DNA from: Collinsella sp.
GTDB taxonomy: Bacteria > Actinomycetota > Coriobacteriia > Coriobacteriales > Coriobacteriaceae
Assembly: GCA_019419455.1 (NCBI GenBank)
Contig: DXZW01000048.1
Coordinates: 62,001-126,000, forward strand
Direction of reading: 5' to 3'
DNA length: 64,000 nt
Position numbers and translations under genes: made by a program. Below the pieces are notes generated by a model. That model had not been told where the DNA came from, made no database searches, and saw nothing but the letters and a program-made list of their open reading frames with translations. Positions 33,690-41,447 of this stretch are shown in pieces. Each line of letters begins with the position of its first letter. Positions within the stretch are counted from its first letter, which is position 1.

Positions 33690-33990
33690 CCAAAAAAGCG
33701 CCCGTCCCTACAAGCTGGGACGAAGCGCCACAAAACGGGCCGTGTGCCCGCAAAAGCTCTTCGCTTAACCACCCAGCTTAGATGCCCTCGCCCGCGTATT
33801 CGCGCGCTCGCATCCGTTACTCGGCTGGTCTGTATCGACGACCATCTCGGCGATGTCTACTAAGACGTGTCTGCACGACGCGTCCGTTGGGACCGCAGCT
33901 CCGGGGTGATTTTCATCGGTCGCATGCGCGGGTTCTCAGCACTCCCCGCTCTCTGTAGCATGCGGATGGCCGACTACTCGTCCCCATCAA
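33690..33990 (-). promoter_or_regulatory. T-box leader of ileS (specifier AUC)
   Basis: Minus-strand leader with all the main parts of a transcriptional T-box. Stem I starts at about 33988 (GATGGGGACGAGTAG) and includes the AGAGAG bulge. The specifier loop reads GAAAATCACC with AUC (33908-33910), an isoleucine codon followed by a purine. The antiterminator pairs AAGCTGGG (33772-33779) with CCCAGCTT (33712-33719), enclosing the tRNA-acceptor bulge TGGT (33768-33771). The competing terminator pairs CGTCCC with GGGACG, then GCGC and TTTTTT (about 33692-33729). After TGGT the usual ACCGCG reads TAAGCG. Uncharged tRNA-Ile should allow read-through into ileS. Confidence 0.9.
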
Positions 33991-34134
33991 CGCTTATGCG
34001 GAGTATGCTAGCACGTTCCGCGCCAGCGAAAAACCCTCAACATCGGTTTCATACTTTAGTAATTTCTCACGGTCGCAAGCACTCACTTGGAGCAAAATGC
34101 CTGTAAGCACTTTATCGAACGAAAGAAGGTTGCT

Positions 34135-35217
34135 ATGCGCACGATTGGGATGAGCGATTATACCGTCGGCGAAGACTGCTTTGACGAGCTGCCCGGAGCG
34201 CTGGCCGAATACGGAGCGACCAAGGTCGCAATCATCGGTGGCAAGCGGGCACTGGCCGCAGCACTTCCCGGTATCGAAGCTGTGCTGGAAGGTACCGACG
34301 TCGAGATTCTAGAGACGCGCGTCTACGGTACCAACAGTACACGCGCCAATATCGCCAAGGTCGTAAACTCCCCCGCCTGCCAGGAAGCCGACGTGCTTAT
34401 CGCATGCGGCGGCGGCAAGGCGCTCGACACCATGAAGACGGCGGCCATCGAGCTCAAGAAGATCGTCTTTACGGTGCCGACGATCTGCTCCAACTGCTCG
34501 GCCGCGACCGCCATTGCCGTCGTCTACAACGACGACGGCTCGCTCGAGGGCTATTCGTACCCCAACCGCCCCGCGCACATCTTCATCAACCCCAAGATCA
34601 TCGCCGAGGCTCCGGCGGAGTACTTCTGGGCGGGCGTGGGCGATGCCCTGTCCAAGCAGCCCGAGGTCGAGTACGCCACGAGCGCCGGCAACCTGGAGCA
34701 CACCGCAGGTCTTGGCCTGGCGCTCGCACACACCTGCTCCGAGCCGCTGTTTACCTATGGCGTGCAGGGTCTTGAGGACGTTCGCCAGAACCTGTCGACC
34801 GAAGCCGTCAAGCAGATCGCGCTCGATATCGTGGTCAACACGGGCTACGTCTCCAACCTGACCAACCAAAACGATTACTACTACAACTCGAGCGTGGCGC
34901 ACGCGTTCTACAACGCTTCCTGCAGCATTCCGCGCGAGGGCTCCTACCTGCACGGCGAGGTCGTGAGCCTGGGTGTGCTGGTACTGTTCGCCTATACGGG
35001 CGATACCGAGAACCTTGAGCGCTACGCCGCCTTTAACAATCAGATGGGCCTGCCCGTGACGCTTGAGCAGGTCGGGCTTTCCGAGGCTGATATCCCTGCC
35101 CTGTGCGAGTACGCGCACGCCACCAACGAATGGAAGCAAGGCAACCCGGAGCCCTTCACCGACGAGAAATTCGCCGCCGCCATCAAGGCCGCCAACGCTT
35201 ACGGCCACACGCTCTAG
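34135..35217 (+). CDS. Iron-containing alcohol dehydrogenase family, glycerol dehydrogenase-like
   Basis: A 360-residue metal-dependent dehydrogenase most like GldA. An N-terminal NAD domain has ACGGGKALDTMKTAA and TVPTICSNCSAATAIAVVY. Metal ligands are the Asp of WAGVGDALSK (about 178), the His of VAHAFYNAS and the His of SYLHGEVVSLG. GldA oxidises glycerol to dihydroxyacetone with NAD; related enzymes act on other polyols, so the substrate is open. The start at 34135 follows GAAAGAAGGTTGCT. It is divergent from ileS and is closed by a palindromic-repeat terminator, so it stands alone. Confidence 0.88.
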   Translation: MRTIGMSDYTVGEDCFDELPGALAEYGATKVAIIGGKRALAAALPGIEAVLEGTDVEILETRVYGTNSTRANIAKVVNSPACQEADVLIACGGGKALDTMKTAAIELKKIVFTVPTICSNCSAATAIAVVYNDDGSLEGYSYPNRPAHIFINPKIIAEAPAEYFWAGVGDALSKQPEVEYATSAGNLEHTAGLGLALAHTCSEPLFTYGVQGLEDVRQNLSTEAVKQIALDIVVNTGYVSNLTNQNDYYYNSSVAHAFYNASCSIPREGSYLHGEVVSLGVLVLFAYTGDTENLERYAAFNNQMGLPVTLEQVGLSEADIPALCEYAHATNEWKQGNPEPFTDEKFAAAIKAANAYGHTL

Positions 35218-35226
35218 GACTGACCC

Positions 35227-35270
35227 AAAACCACCACAAAGGGGACGGGCACCTTTCTGGTGGTTTTTTA
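35227..35270 (+). repeat. Palindromic repeat acting as terminator (copy B)
   Basis: Arms AAAACCACCACAAAGG and CCTTTCTGGTGGTTTT (one mismatch) surround GGACGGGCA, ten bases after the dehydrogenase stop, followed by TTATT after the T-run. It is the near-identical partner of copy A at 27567-27607. Confidence 0.85.
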
Positions 35271-35288
35271 TTGCTCCAGCATTCAGTT

Positions 35289-35336
35289 CGTACTCGAACC
35301 CGATTCTTTACGAGAAAGGGTTCGGGTACGTTTTTT
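35289..35336 (+). terminator. Intrinsic terminator, accessory gap
   Basis: CGTACTCGAACCC pairs with GGGTTCGGGTACG (one G-U) around a 16-base loop, followed by TTTTTT. It is the second terminator within 70 bases after the dehydrogenase gene and may belong to the lost gene order of an inserted element. Confidence 0.75.
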
Positions 35337-35391
35337 GTTTATCGGAAATTCTGCGGAAGGACTACTCGGAACGGTAAACAGAAACGAACAG

Positions 35392-35434
35392 AGGCAGGGT
35401 ATCATCGTGGTGATGGTATCCTGCCTTTTGTTTT
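35392..35434 (+). terminator. Third intrinsic terminator, accessory gap
   Basis: AGGCAGG and CCTGCCT continue into a GTATCATC / GATGGTAT helix using G-U pairs, giving a 15-bp stem with a 5-base loop, followed by TTTGTTTT. No gene lies between this and the previous terminator. A small hairpin, GATCAAG / CTTGATC, follows at about 35439-35467. Confidence 0.75.
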
Positions 35435-35542
35435 GCAGGATCAAGGTCGCTTTATGCGAACTTGATCGCCACTTATATGGCGCATTGATGGCAATTGCTT
35501 CGTACGTGCATACCGGGAGCCTGTACACCTCTGGCAAGGCGT

Positions 35543-35595
35543 AGCACACTAGACTTTGTTCCAAAGTCCGTGTGCTAAGGGGGCAGGCCCCTTAG
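35543..35595. other. oriT-like double hairpin, probable mobilizable-element scar
   Basis: Hairpin 1 pairs AGCACAC and GACTTTG with CAAAGTC and GTGTGCT around TTC (35543-35576). Hairpin 2 pairs CTAAGGGG with CCCCTTAG (35575-35595). The order of an inverted repeat followed by a G/C-rich short hairpin resembles the nic regions next to relaxase genes in gut mobilizable elements. No relaxase gene remains. Apart from three terminators, the 514-base gap 35218-35731 has no supportable gene. Confidence 0.4.
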
Positions 35596-35731
35596 AATTC
35601 CTGTGGAGTGTGTACGCACGTACGCAGGAAAACGGCAAAATTTCGCTATATCAGGGCGTTCTTTCATTGGAGAGTATGGTATACACGGCTTAGTTCAACA
35701 AATAAGAATTTATATATAAAGGAGAATACTG

Positions 35732-36334
35732 ATGAAACTGTTTTTATGTTCTCACTTTTCAAGTGTAGGAAGTCTGATTAAGGAAGAAGTTGAAAGTAAA
35801 AAAGTCGCATTTATTCCAACAGCTTCGCTGCGTGAAGGCTACACCGGTTATGTCGGCTCGGCTCGAAAATTATTCAAAAAGTTGGGAGCAATCGTAACTG
35901 AAATTGATATTTCAACGGAGGCTTATTCAACGATACAGTCTGTTTTTGAAGATGCAGATGTGATATATTTTACCGGCGGAAATTCTTTCTTCCTTATGGA
36001 CCAGCTCCGTAAAACGGGAACGGATGAGCTGTTGAAGAAAGAATTGGCAAAGGGAAAACTGATGATCGGTGAATCGGCAGGTGCGATTATATGCGCTCCA
36101 ACCATCCAATATATTGAACAAATGGATGAAAAGCCGGAGGACTACTCACAAGAAGATGATGCAGGGCTTGATTTGATTGATTTCTATGTTCTTCCGCATT
36201 ATCTTACAGCACCATTTAAGAAAGTTACCGAGAAAATAATAACTGAGTTTTCGGATTTGAATCTATGCCCAATTAACAATCGTCAGGGAATTGTAATTGA
36301 TGGTGAAGGTTCAAAGGTTATTTGCAAAGAGTAA
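35732..36334 (+). CDS. S51 family peptidase (dipeptidase E-like), probably foreign
   Basis: A 200-residue class I glutamine-amidotransferase-fold serine peptidase related to PepE, which cleaves Asp-X dipeptides. The nucleophile Ser115 is in IGESAGAII, FTGGNSFFL forms the oxyanion region, and the His is in VLPHY. The gene is strikingly AT-rich with Lys/Ile-heavy codon use, and has a Firmicutes-style AAAGGAGAATACTG ribosome site, unlike all its GC-rich neighbours. It is flanked by an oriT-like sequence and an IS3 remnant, so it was most likely brought in by a mobile element from a low-GC gut bacterium. The true substrate is unknown. Confidence 0.85.
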   Translation: MKLFLCSHFSSVGSLIKEEVESKKVAFIPTASLREGYTGYVGSARKLFKKLGAIVTEIDISTEAYSTIQSVFEDADVIYFTGGNSFFLMDQLRKTGTDELLKKELAKGKLMIGESAGAIICAPTIQYIEQMDEKPEDYSQEDDAGLDLIDFYVLPHYLTAPFKKVTEKIITEFSDLNLCPINNRQGIVIDGEGSKVICKE

Positions 36335-36448
36335 TTTAAAATTCCAGTTTGCTGCACTCGTTCCTAGCAGGGTTTGAGGCAGGCACGCCCCAACAAGAAG
36401 CCGTCCCAAAGGGGCAAGAATGGGGACTGCGGACGATTTCTTGGACCG

Positions 36449-36679
36449 TTACGCGGCCCTTCCCAGCGCGGAGCGGAACTCGGCCGGCGTGCGGCCGCCG
36501 AGCGCATCGCTGCGCCTCTCCGTATTGTATCGGCCGATCCAGCCCCCGAGTTCCTCGATGAAGCGGGCGGGGGTCCAGTCCGACCAGTCCCTGCCGTGCC
36601 AGAACTCCTTCTTGAGCAGGCCGAAGAAGCCCTCCATCGCCGCGTTGTCCGGGCTGCAGCCCTTGGCGGACTGGATTGG
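36449..36679 (-). pseudogene. IS3 family transposase (OrfB) C-terminal remnant
   Basis: In one minus-strand frame 36679-36449 encodes the end of an IS3/IS150-type integrase: QSAKGCSPDNAAMEGFFG with the last catalytic acid (Glu) of the DDE triad, then LKKEFWHGRDW, WIGRYNTERRSDALGG and TPAEFRS. The frame is broken by a stop at 36680-36682, and the upstream two thirds of the transposase, including the first two acids, are missing. It cannot transpose by itself. It lies between the foreign peptidase gene and a recombinase fragment. Confidence 0.85.
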
Positions 36680-36783
36680 CTACGCTGATGTGGACAGTTC
36701 CGGGAGAGGCGCAAGAGACGGGAAGGCCGTGTGCGCGTTCCTGCGCGAGGACCGCGGGGAGGGACTGCCTGGGTACGGCACCT

Positions 36784-36924
36784 GTCAACTCGGTCTACGT
36801 CTTTGATGACCGGGTCGTACTCAATATCAACTTCACGGATGATGCCAAAACGGTCACCCGTGAGGAAGTGTTGGATTCGAGTGCTGTGGACAATGTTCCA
36901 GCATGCTGGGATCGAACTCGCTAG
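36784..36924 (+). pseudogene. Serine recombinase 3' fragment
   Basis: Frame reads VNSVYVFDDRVVLNINF then TDDAKTVTREEVLDSSAVDN, which matches the C-terminal end of large serine recombinases of integrative elements (the INxVYVYDD..VLxxN block). The catalytic and DNA-binding domains are absent. The fragment overlaps, on the other strand, the 3' end of the DUF523 gene, marking the probable edge of an old insertion. Confidence 0.65.
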
Positions 36925-37345
36925 CCGGAATCACACGGTACCCGTGGCGCAGGAGCAGGTCGACGAAAACACCGTTGCCCGCGGTGAGCGTACCGCTAAA
37001 GGTGCCGTCGTAGATGTGACCCGCACCGCACGAGGGGCTGCGGTCCTGAAGGATGCACGCGACTATCTCTTCCGGTCCGCCCGCCTGCTCGCACATATCG
37101 AGCGCACGTTGGGCACCCAGGCGAAATTCGCGATCAACCGAGATGCCCTCGCAGGTACGAACCTCGCCGTTCACAATCTCGGACGGCTTGCGCGGCGTGG
37201 GAAGACCCCCAAAGACCTCAGGACACACCAAGAGGACCTCGGTCCCCGTGCGCTCGCAGGCCTCGACCAACTCTCGATGATAGTTGTCGAGCCCGTTATA
37301 CTTGCAGCTCTCGCCCATCAAGCAGGCACTTACCACGATCTTCAT
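36854..37345 (-). CDS. DUF523 family protein, 3' end altered
   Basis: A 163-residue cysteine-containing cytoplasmic protein of DUF523: MKIVVSACLMGESCKYNG at the start, LLVCPEVFGGLPTPR, and the central LQDRSPSCGAGHIYDG motif. Function is unknown; the conserved cysteines suggest metal or thiol chemistry. The normal family end comes near VDLLLRHGYRVIPASEFD. The last 15 or so residues here are translated from the antisense of the recombinase fragment, so the original stop was replaced by the insertion. The start at 37345 follows GTAGGGAGAGTTGTAT. Confidence 0.82.
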   Translation of the reverse strand: MKIVVSACLMGESCKYNGLDNYHRELVEACERTGTEVLLVCPEVFGGLPTPRKPSEIVNGEVRTCEGISVDREFRLGAQRALDMCEQAGGPEEIVACILQDRSPSCGAGHIYDGTFSGTLTAGNGVFVDLLLRHGYRVIPASEFDPSMLEHCPQHSNPTLPHG

Positions 37346-37363
37346 ATACAACTCTCCCTACGC

Positions 37364-37400
37364 AAAACGCCCCATTTGAGATGGACACTCAAATGGGGCG
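37364..37400 (-). terminator. Terminator after ftsH
   Basis: A perfect 13-bp stem (CGCCCCATTTGAG / CTCAAATGGGGCG) with a 7-base loop, followed by TTTTGCG on the minus strand, 22 bases after the ftsH stop. Confidence 0.88.
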
Positions 37401-37421
37401 ATTGAGACTGCGCAACCAGTA

Positions 37422-39329
37422 TTACTGCTGCTTCGGCATCAGCGGATTCTCGCGCGTGAGGAGATTCATAAACTCCTCGCCCGTGATCGTCTCCTTCTTG
37501 TACAGATAACGAGCCAGCTCGTGGAGCTTGAACTTGTTCTCCTTCAGGATCTGCAGAGCGCGGTCGTGCGCGTCCTCGATCAGCTTGGCGACAATTGCGT
37601 CCACGCGCTCGGCCGTACCGGGGGCGCAGGTGAGCGACGTGTCCTGGTTGAGATACGCATTCTGCACGGTACCGAGCGCCATCATGCCAAACTCATCGGA
37701 CATACCAAAGCGCGTCACCATGTTGCGGGCGAGCTTGGTGGCCTGCTCGATATCGTTGGCGGCGCCGGTCGTCATCTCACCAAAGATGAGCTCCTCGGCG
37801 GCACGTCCGCCGCAGTAGACGGCGAGCTTGTCCAGGACCTCCTGGCGTGTGGTCAGGAAGCGCTCATCCTCCTCAACCTGCATGGTATAGCCCAGAGCGC
37901 CGCTCGTGCGCGGCACGATGGTAATCTTGGTGACCGGCGCAGACCCCTTCTGGCGGGCGGCGACGATAGCATGGCCGATCTCGTGGTAGGAAACGACCTG
38001 CTTCTCGTGGTCGGACAGCACCGTGGACTTACGCTGCTGTCCGGCGATAACGACCTCCACCGACTCCTCAAAATCGTCCTGCGTGGCACGCTTGCGCCCC
38101 TCGCGGACGGCACGTAGGGCGCCCTCGTTGATGATGTTGGCCAGGTCGGCGCCCGAGGCGCCGGGCGTGGCGCGGGCAATCGCGGACAGGTCGATCGGTG
38201 GCTGCGTCTTCACGCTCTTCGCATGCAGCTCGAGGATGTTCTTACGGCCGGTCAGGTCGGGCAGCTCGACGGGGATGCGGCGGTCAAAACGACCGGGGCG
38301 CAGCAAGGCCGGGTCAAGGCTGTCGGGGCGGTTGGTAGCGGCGAGGACGACGATGCCCTTGTGGTTATCAAAGCCGTCCATCTCGGTCAGCAACTGGTTG
38401 AGCGTTTGCTCGCGCTCGTCGTTGCCGCTAAAGCCGCCGCCATCGCGCTTCTTGCCGATCGTGTCGATCTCGTCGATAAACACGATGCACGGGGCCTTTT
38501 CCTTGGCCTGCTTAAACAGATCGCGAACCTTAGCGGCGCCGCGGCCGACAAACATCTCGACGAACTCAGAGCCCGAAATGCTAAAGAACGGAACGCCCGC
38601 CTCGCCGGCAACAGCCTTGGCAAGCAAGGTTTTACCGGTACCCGGAGGGCCGACAAGGAGGGCACCGCGCGGCAGCTTGGCGCCGATCTCCTCGTAGCGC
38701 TGCGGCTTCTCCAGAAAGTCGACGACCTCCTTAAGGGATTCCTTGGCCTCTTCCTGGCCTGCAACATCCTTAAAGGTCACGCCCACATCTTTGGAGGCGA
38801 TAACGCGAGCGCCGGACTTACCCAGTCCGCCGCCGCCAAAGCCACCACCGCCAAAGTTCATCGACGGACCGTCATCGCCCATGGCCTTCTTCATACGGCG
38901 GTTGAGCCACCAGCCGATGAGGAAGAAAATCGCCATGGGAAGAATGAGGGTGAGCAGGTAGTAGGTCATCAGACCCGAGTTCTTATCGGGAACGACCGAC
39001 TCAAGCGAGGCGCCAGATTCAAGCACGCGATCGGTAAAGCCCGCATCATTCGGCACACCGGTCGTCTTGTAGGCGATGTTCTCGTCCTCGCCCTTCTTGG
39101 TGTAATAAATCGTGTAATCGTCCGTGTTGTACTCAACCTTGTCAACGCTCTTCTTATCGAGCGCTTTGACAAACGTCGAGTAATCGGTCTTCGTAATCTG
39201 CTGCGTGTGACCGATGTTGGGGAACAGAACGGTCGAGAGCACGAGGTAGACGACGAAGGCGATGAGCACGTAGAGGATCATATTCCGTCTACGTTTGTTG
39301 TCATCCATCTCCATCTGCTTGAACTCCAT
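37422..39329 (-). CDS. ftsH: ATP-dependent zinc metalloprotease FtsH
   Basis: Membrane AAA+ protease degrading damaged membrane and selected soluble proteins, 635 residues. It has two N-terminal transmembrane helices (about 17-37 and 123-145) around an extracytoplasmic domain, a Gly-rich linker (GGGGFGGGGLG), Walker A GPPGTGKTLLA, Walker B IVFIDEIDTIG, the second-region-of-homology arginines and the zinc site HEIGH with the later Glu/Asp ligand. The start is uncertain: ATG 39329 lacks a ribosome site, while ATG 39314 has GGAG nine bases before it. It is divergent from cobO. Confidence 0.95.
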   Translation of the reverse strand: MEFKQMEMDDNKRRRNMILYVLIAFVVYLVLSTVLFPNIGHTQQITKTDYSTFVKALDKKSVDKVEYNTDDYTIYYTKKGEDENIAYKTTGVPNDAGFTDRVLESGASLESVVPDKNSGLMTYYLLTLILPMAIFFLIGWWLNRRMKKAMGDDGPSMNFGGGGFGGGGLGKSGARVIASKDVGVTFKDVAGQEEAKESLKEVVDFLEKPQRYEEIGAKLPRGALLVGPPGTGKTLLAKAVAGEAGVPFFSISGSEFVEMFVGRGAAKVRDLFKQAKEKAPCIVFIDEIDTIGKKRDGGGFSGNDEREQTLNQLLTEMDGFDNHKGIVVLAATNRPDSLDPALLRPGRFDRRIPVELPDLTGRKNILELHAKSVKTQPPIDLSAIARATPGASGADLANIINEGALRAVREGRKRATQDDFEESVEVVIAGQQRKSTVLSDHEKQVVSYHEIGHAIVAARQKGSAPVTKITIVPRTSGALGYTMQVEEDERFLTTRQEVLDKLAVYCGGRAAEELIFGEMTTGAANDIEQATKLARNMVTRFGMSDEFGMMALGTVQNAYLNQDTSLTCAPGTAERVDAIVAKLIEDAHDRALQILKENKFKLHELARYLYKKETITGEEFMNLLTRENPLMPKQQ

Positions 39330-39406
39330 CTACTGGGGTTGATAATGCTAACTAGAATACCCAACCCGGACGGCGATAAACCGACGCCGGGCACGAAAGG
39401 ACAGAG

Positions 39407-39892
39407 ATGGCATCACTTGAAGTCGGCAAGGTTCAGATCTATACGGGCGACGGCAAGGGCAAAACCACGGCTGCGCTGGGATTGGCGATGCGCGCCAAAG
39501 GTTATGGGCTCGACGTACTCATGCTGCAGTTTGCCAAGAAGCTGCACTGCGCCGAGCACGACGCCGCGCCGCGCCTGGGACTGCGCATTGTACAGGCCGA
39601 TCGCGACACACCCGAGGCCTGCGCCGAGCAGATCATGGAGCTCGCACGCGAGCAGATATCACAGGTCGACGTTCTGATTTTGGACGAACTCGGCGATGCG
39701 ATGCGCCGCGGATTCGTGACGCGCGAGGATGTGGAGGGGCTGATCGCGCTGAAGCCTGCCACCACGGAGCTCGTGCTCACCGGCCGCGGGCTGCTGCCTC
39801 TCGCGGACCTCGCCGACCTAGTCACCGAAATGCGCCCCGTCAAACACTACTTCGACGAAGGCCTCCTAGCCCGCCAAGGCATCGAATACTAA
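39407..39892 (+). CDS. cobO: Cob(I)alamin / corrinoid adenosyltransferase (CobO/BtuR type)
   Basis: A 161-residue P-loop enzyme that adenosylates cobalamin or its precursors. The Walker A is YTGDGKGKTTAALGLA (residues 12-27), followed by QFAKK, the LILDELGDAM strand and TGRGLLP. It is a little shorter than typical CobO because the N-terminal extension is absent. The start follows CGAAAGGACAGAG. It stands alone here, with no other cobalamin genes or B12 riboswitch nearby, suggesting use on scavenged corrinoids. Confidence 0.9.
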   Translation: MASLEVGKVQIYTGDGKGKTTAALGLAMRAKGYGLDVLMLQFAKKLHCAEHDAAPRLGLRIVQADRDTPEACAEQIMELAREQISQVDVLILDELGDAMRRGFVTREDVEGLIALKPATTELVLTGRGLLPLADLADLVTEMRPVKHYFDEGLLARQGIEY

Positions 39893-39894
39893 TT

Positions 39895-39976
39895 GATCCG
39901 AAGGGGACGGAGGAAAACGGATCATCGACATCACGACGGAGAGCAATGATCCGTTTTCCTCCGTCCCCAAGGGATC
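39895..39976. repeat. 82-base palindromic repeat between convergent cobO and MATE genes
   Basis: Two perfect 23-base arms (39903-39925 and 39946-39968) begin GGGGACGGAGG and end CGGATCAT. A 20-base loop separates them, and beyond a 3x3 internal loop an outer GATCC/GGATC helix closes the structure. It reaches into the MATE stop codon and probably ends transcription from both sides. The GGGGAC core links it to the other palindromes in the window. Confidence 0.85.
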
Positions 39977-41327
39977 ATTTGGCGGTGGCGCGGCCGAGCC
40001 AGTTGCCGCTGTGGTGGTAGATGGTAAACATCGTGGCCGTGATGAGCCAGGTTACGGGGTAAACCAATAGCAGGTGCTCAAGCGACGGATCAAACGGCAT
40101 GATCGCAAACACCCAGATCACCCTGAGCACGACGGTGCCAAAAATCGTGAGCAGCATGGGCTGCAAGCTCACACCGGCACCGCGAATGGAGCCCGACGCG
40201 TTTTCGATAATCGAGTAGATCGCGTAGAACGGCGCGATAAAATGAAGGATCGTCGTGGTATACGCCGAAATCGAAGCATCGTCGACAAACAGACGCGACA
40301 ACGGACCCGAGAACACCAGCAGCACGGCAGACAGGCCACCAATGAGCATAAACGACAGCACGAGCGAAGTATGGTAGCCCTTGCGCATGCGCTCGTAGTT
40401 GCGCGCTCCAAAGTTCTGTGCCGAGAACGTGGTGATCGAAACGCCAAGCGCCTCGGTAACCATCCAGACAATGCCATCTAAGCGGCCCGAAAGACCCCAC
40501 GCCGTGGTGACATCGGCGCCAAACGAGTTGACCGACACCTGAATCAAAACGTTGGAAATCGAATACGCAGCAGACTGAAAACCAAGCGGCAGACCACACG
40601 AGATCATGCTCTTACAAATGCCAGGATCAATGCCGAGTTTGGACAGCGAAAGCCGCCACGCACCCGGTGCGTGCATCATGCGAATCACGATCATCGTGGC
40701 GTTGGAGCAAATGGTCAGCGCCACCGCGATGCCGCAGCCCAGAGCCTCCATATGAAGCACGGCAACGAAGATGACATCCAGCACCGCATTAACAAGGCAG
40801 CCGGAAGCGATGATCACAGCAGGTCCGCGCGTGTCGCCCACGGCGCGCAGCAGTGCTGTTCCCATATTGAGCAGCAGCGCCGCAACCATAGCGGCAAAAT
40901 AGCAACGAGCATAGGCCACGCCCTCGGCCAATAATTCATGCGGTGTGTTCATAAGCACCAGCATGGGCTCAACGAACACTATGCCAAGAATCGAGAAAAC
41001 GATACCGCCCACCAGCGCGAGGGTCATGGCCGTATGGACCGAACGACTCAGTCGCTCATCATCGTGCTGGCCAAAAAACTGGCCCGTAATGACCGCGCAG
41101 CCGGCACCGACGCCGACACAAAAGCCAATGCAGAGCTCCGTAAGCACCATCGTGGCCTGAATGCCACCCAGAGCGAGCTTGCCGCCAAACTGACCGACGA
41201 TATAGGTACCGATAAGCGTGTATGCCTGCTGAAAAAACGAACTAAAGAAGATGGGAACGCACAGCGACAGCAGCTGCTGCCAAATGACACCCTGCGTTAC
41301 ATCGATAGCCGTAGATTTCTTAGCCAC
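39975..41327 (-). CDS. MATE family efflux transporter
   Basis: A 450-residue, twelve-helix MATE-type cation/drug antiporter, made of two homologous six-helix halves (first half with the LCVPIFFSSFFQQAYTLIGTYIVGQFGG start, second with SCGLPLGFQSAAYSISNVLIQ). The substrate cannot be predicted; family members export cationic drugs, dyes or metabolites in exchange for Na+ or H+. The start is GTG at 41327 after GGGGAGGGCGT. It stands alone on the minus strand, with its stop inside a palindromic repeat. Confidence 0.9.
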   Translation of the reverse strand: MAKKSTAIDVTQGVIWQQLLSLCVPIFFSSFFQQAYTLIGTYIVGQFGGKLALGGIQATMVLTELCIGFCVGVGAGCAVITGQFFGQHDDERLSRSVHTAMTLALVGGIVFSILGIVFVEPMLVLMNTPHELLAEGVAYARCYFAAMVAALLLNMGTALLRAVGDTRGPAVIIASGCLVNAVLDVIFVAVLHMEALGCGIAVALTICSNATMIVIRMMHAPGAWRLSLSKLGIDPGICKSMISCGLPLGFQSAAYSISNVLIQVSVNSFGADVTTAWGLSGRLDGIVWMVTEALGVSITTFSAQNFGARNYERMRKGYHTSLVLSFMLIGGLSAVLLVFSGPLSRLFVDDASISAYTTTILHFIAPFYAIYSIIENASGSIRGAGVSLQPMLLTIFGTVVLRVIWVFAIMPFDPSLEHLLLVYPVTWLITATMFTIYHHSGNWLGRATAK

Positions 41328-41447
41328 ACGCCCTCCCCGCTAGCGTACGCCAAACAACACATCAATAGTACGGCAAAGCCGCTATCAGCTTAACACCGAC
41401 CGAAGGCAGTCGAAACACCTCTGTCGGCAAAGTTCGAGAGCACCCCG

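Noticed and set aside
31249..33768. 839-residue plus-strand open frame opposite ileS
   Set aside because: Antisense of ileS and of part of its T-box leader; no motif and repetitive VDG/LGL content.
35260..35544. 94-residue plus-strand open frame in the accessory gap
   Set aside because: It runs through two strong terminators and hairpins, has no ribosome site and no recognisable domain, so it is probably non-coding.
36336..36788. 150-residue minus-strand open frame over the IS remnant
   Set aside because: It is out of frame with the real transposase remnant (36449-36679), and its product is low-complexity.
39340..39406. B12 riboswitch upstream of cobO
   Set aside because: The ftsH-cobO gap is under 80 bases, too short for a cobalamin riboswitch, and no B12-box-like sequence is seen.
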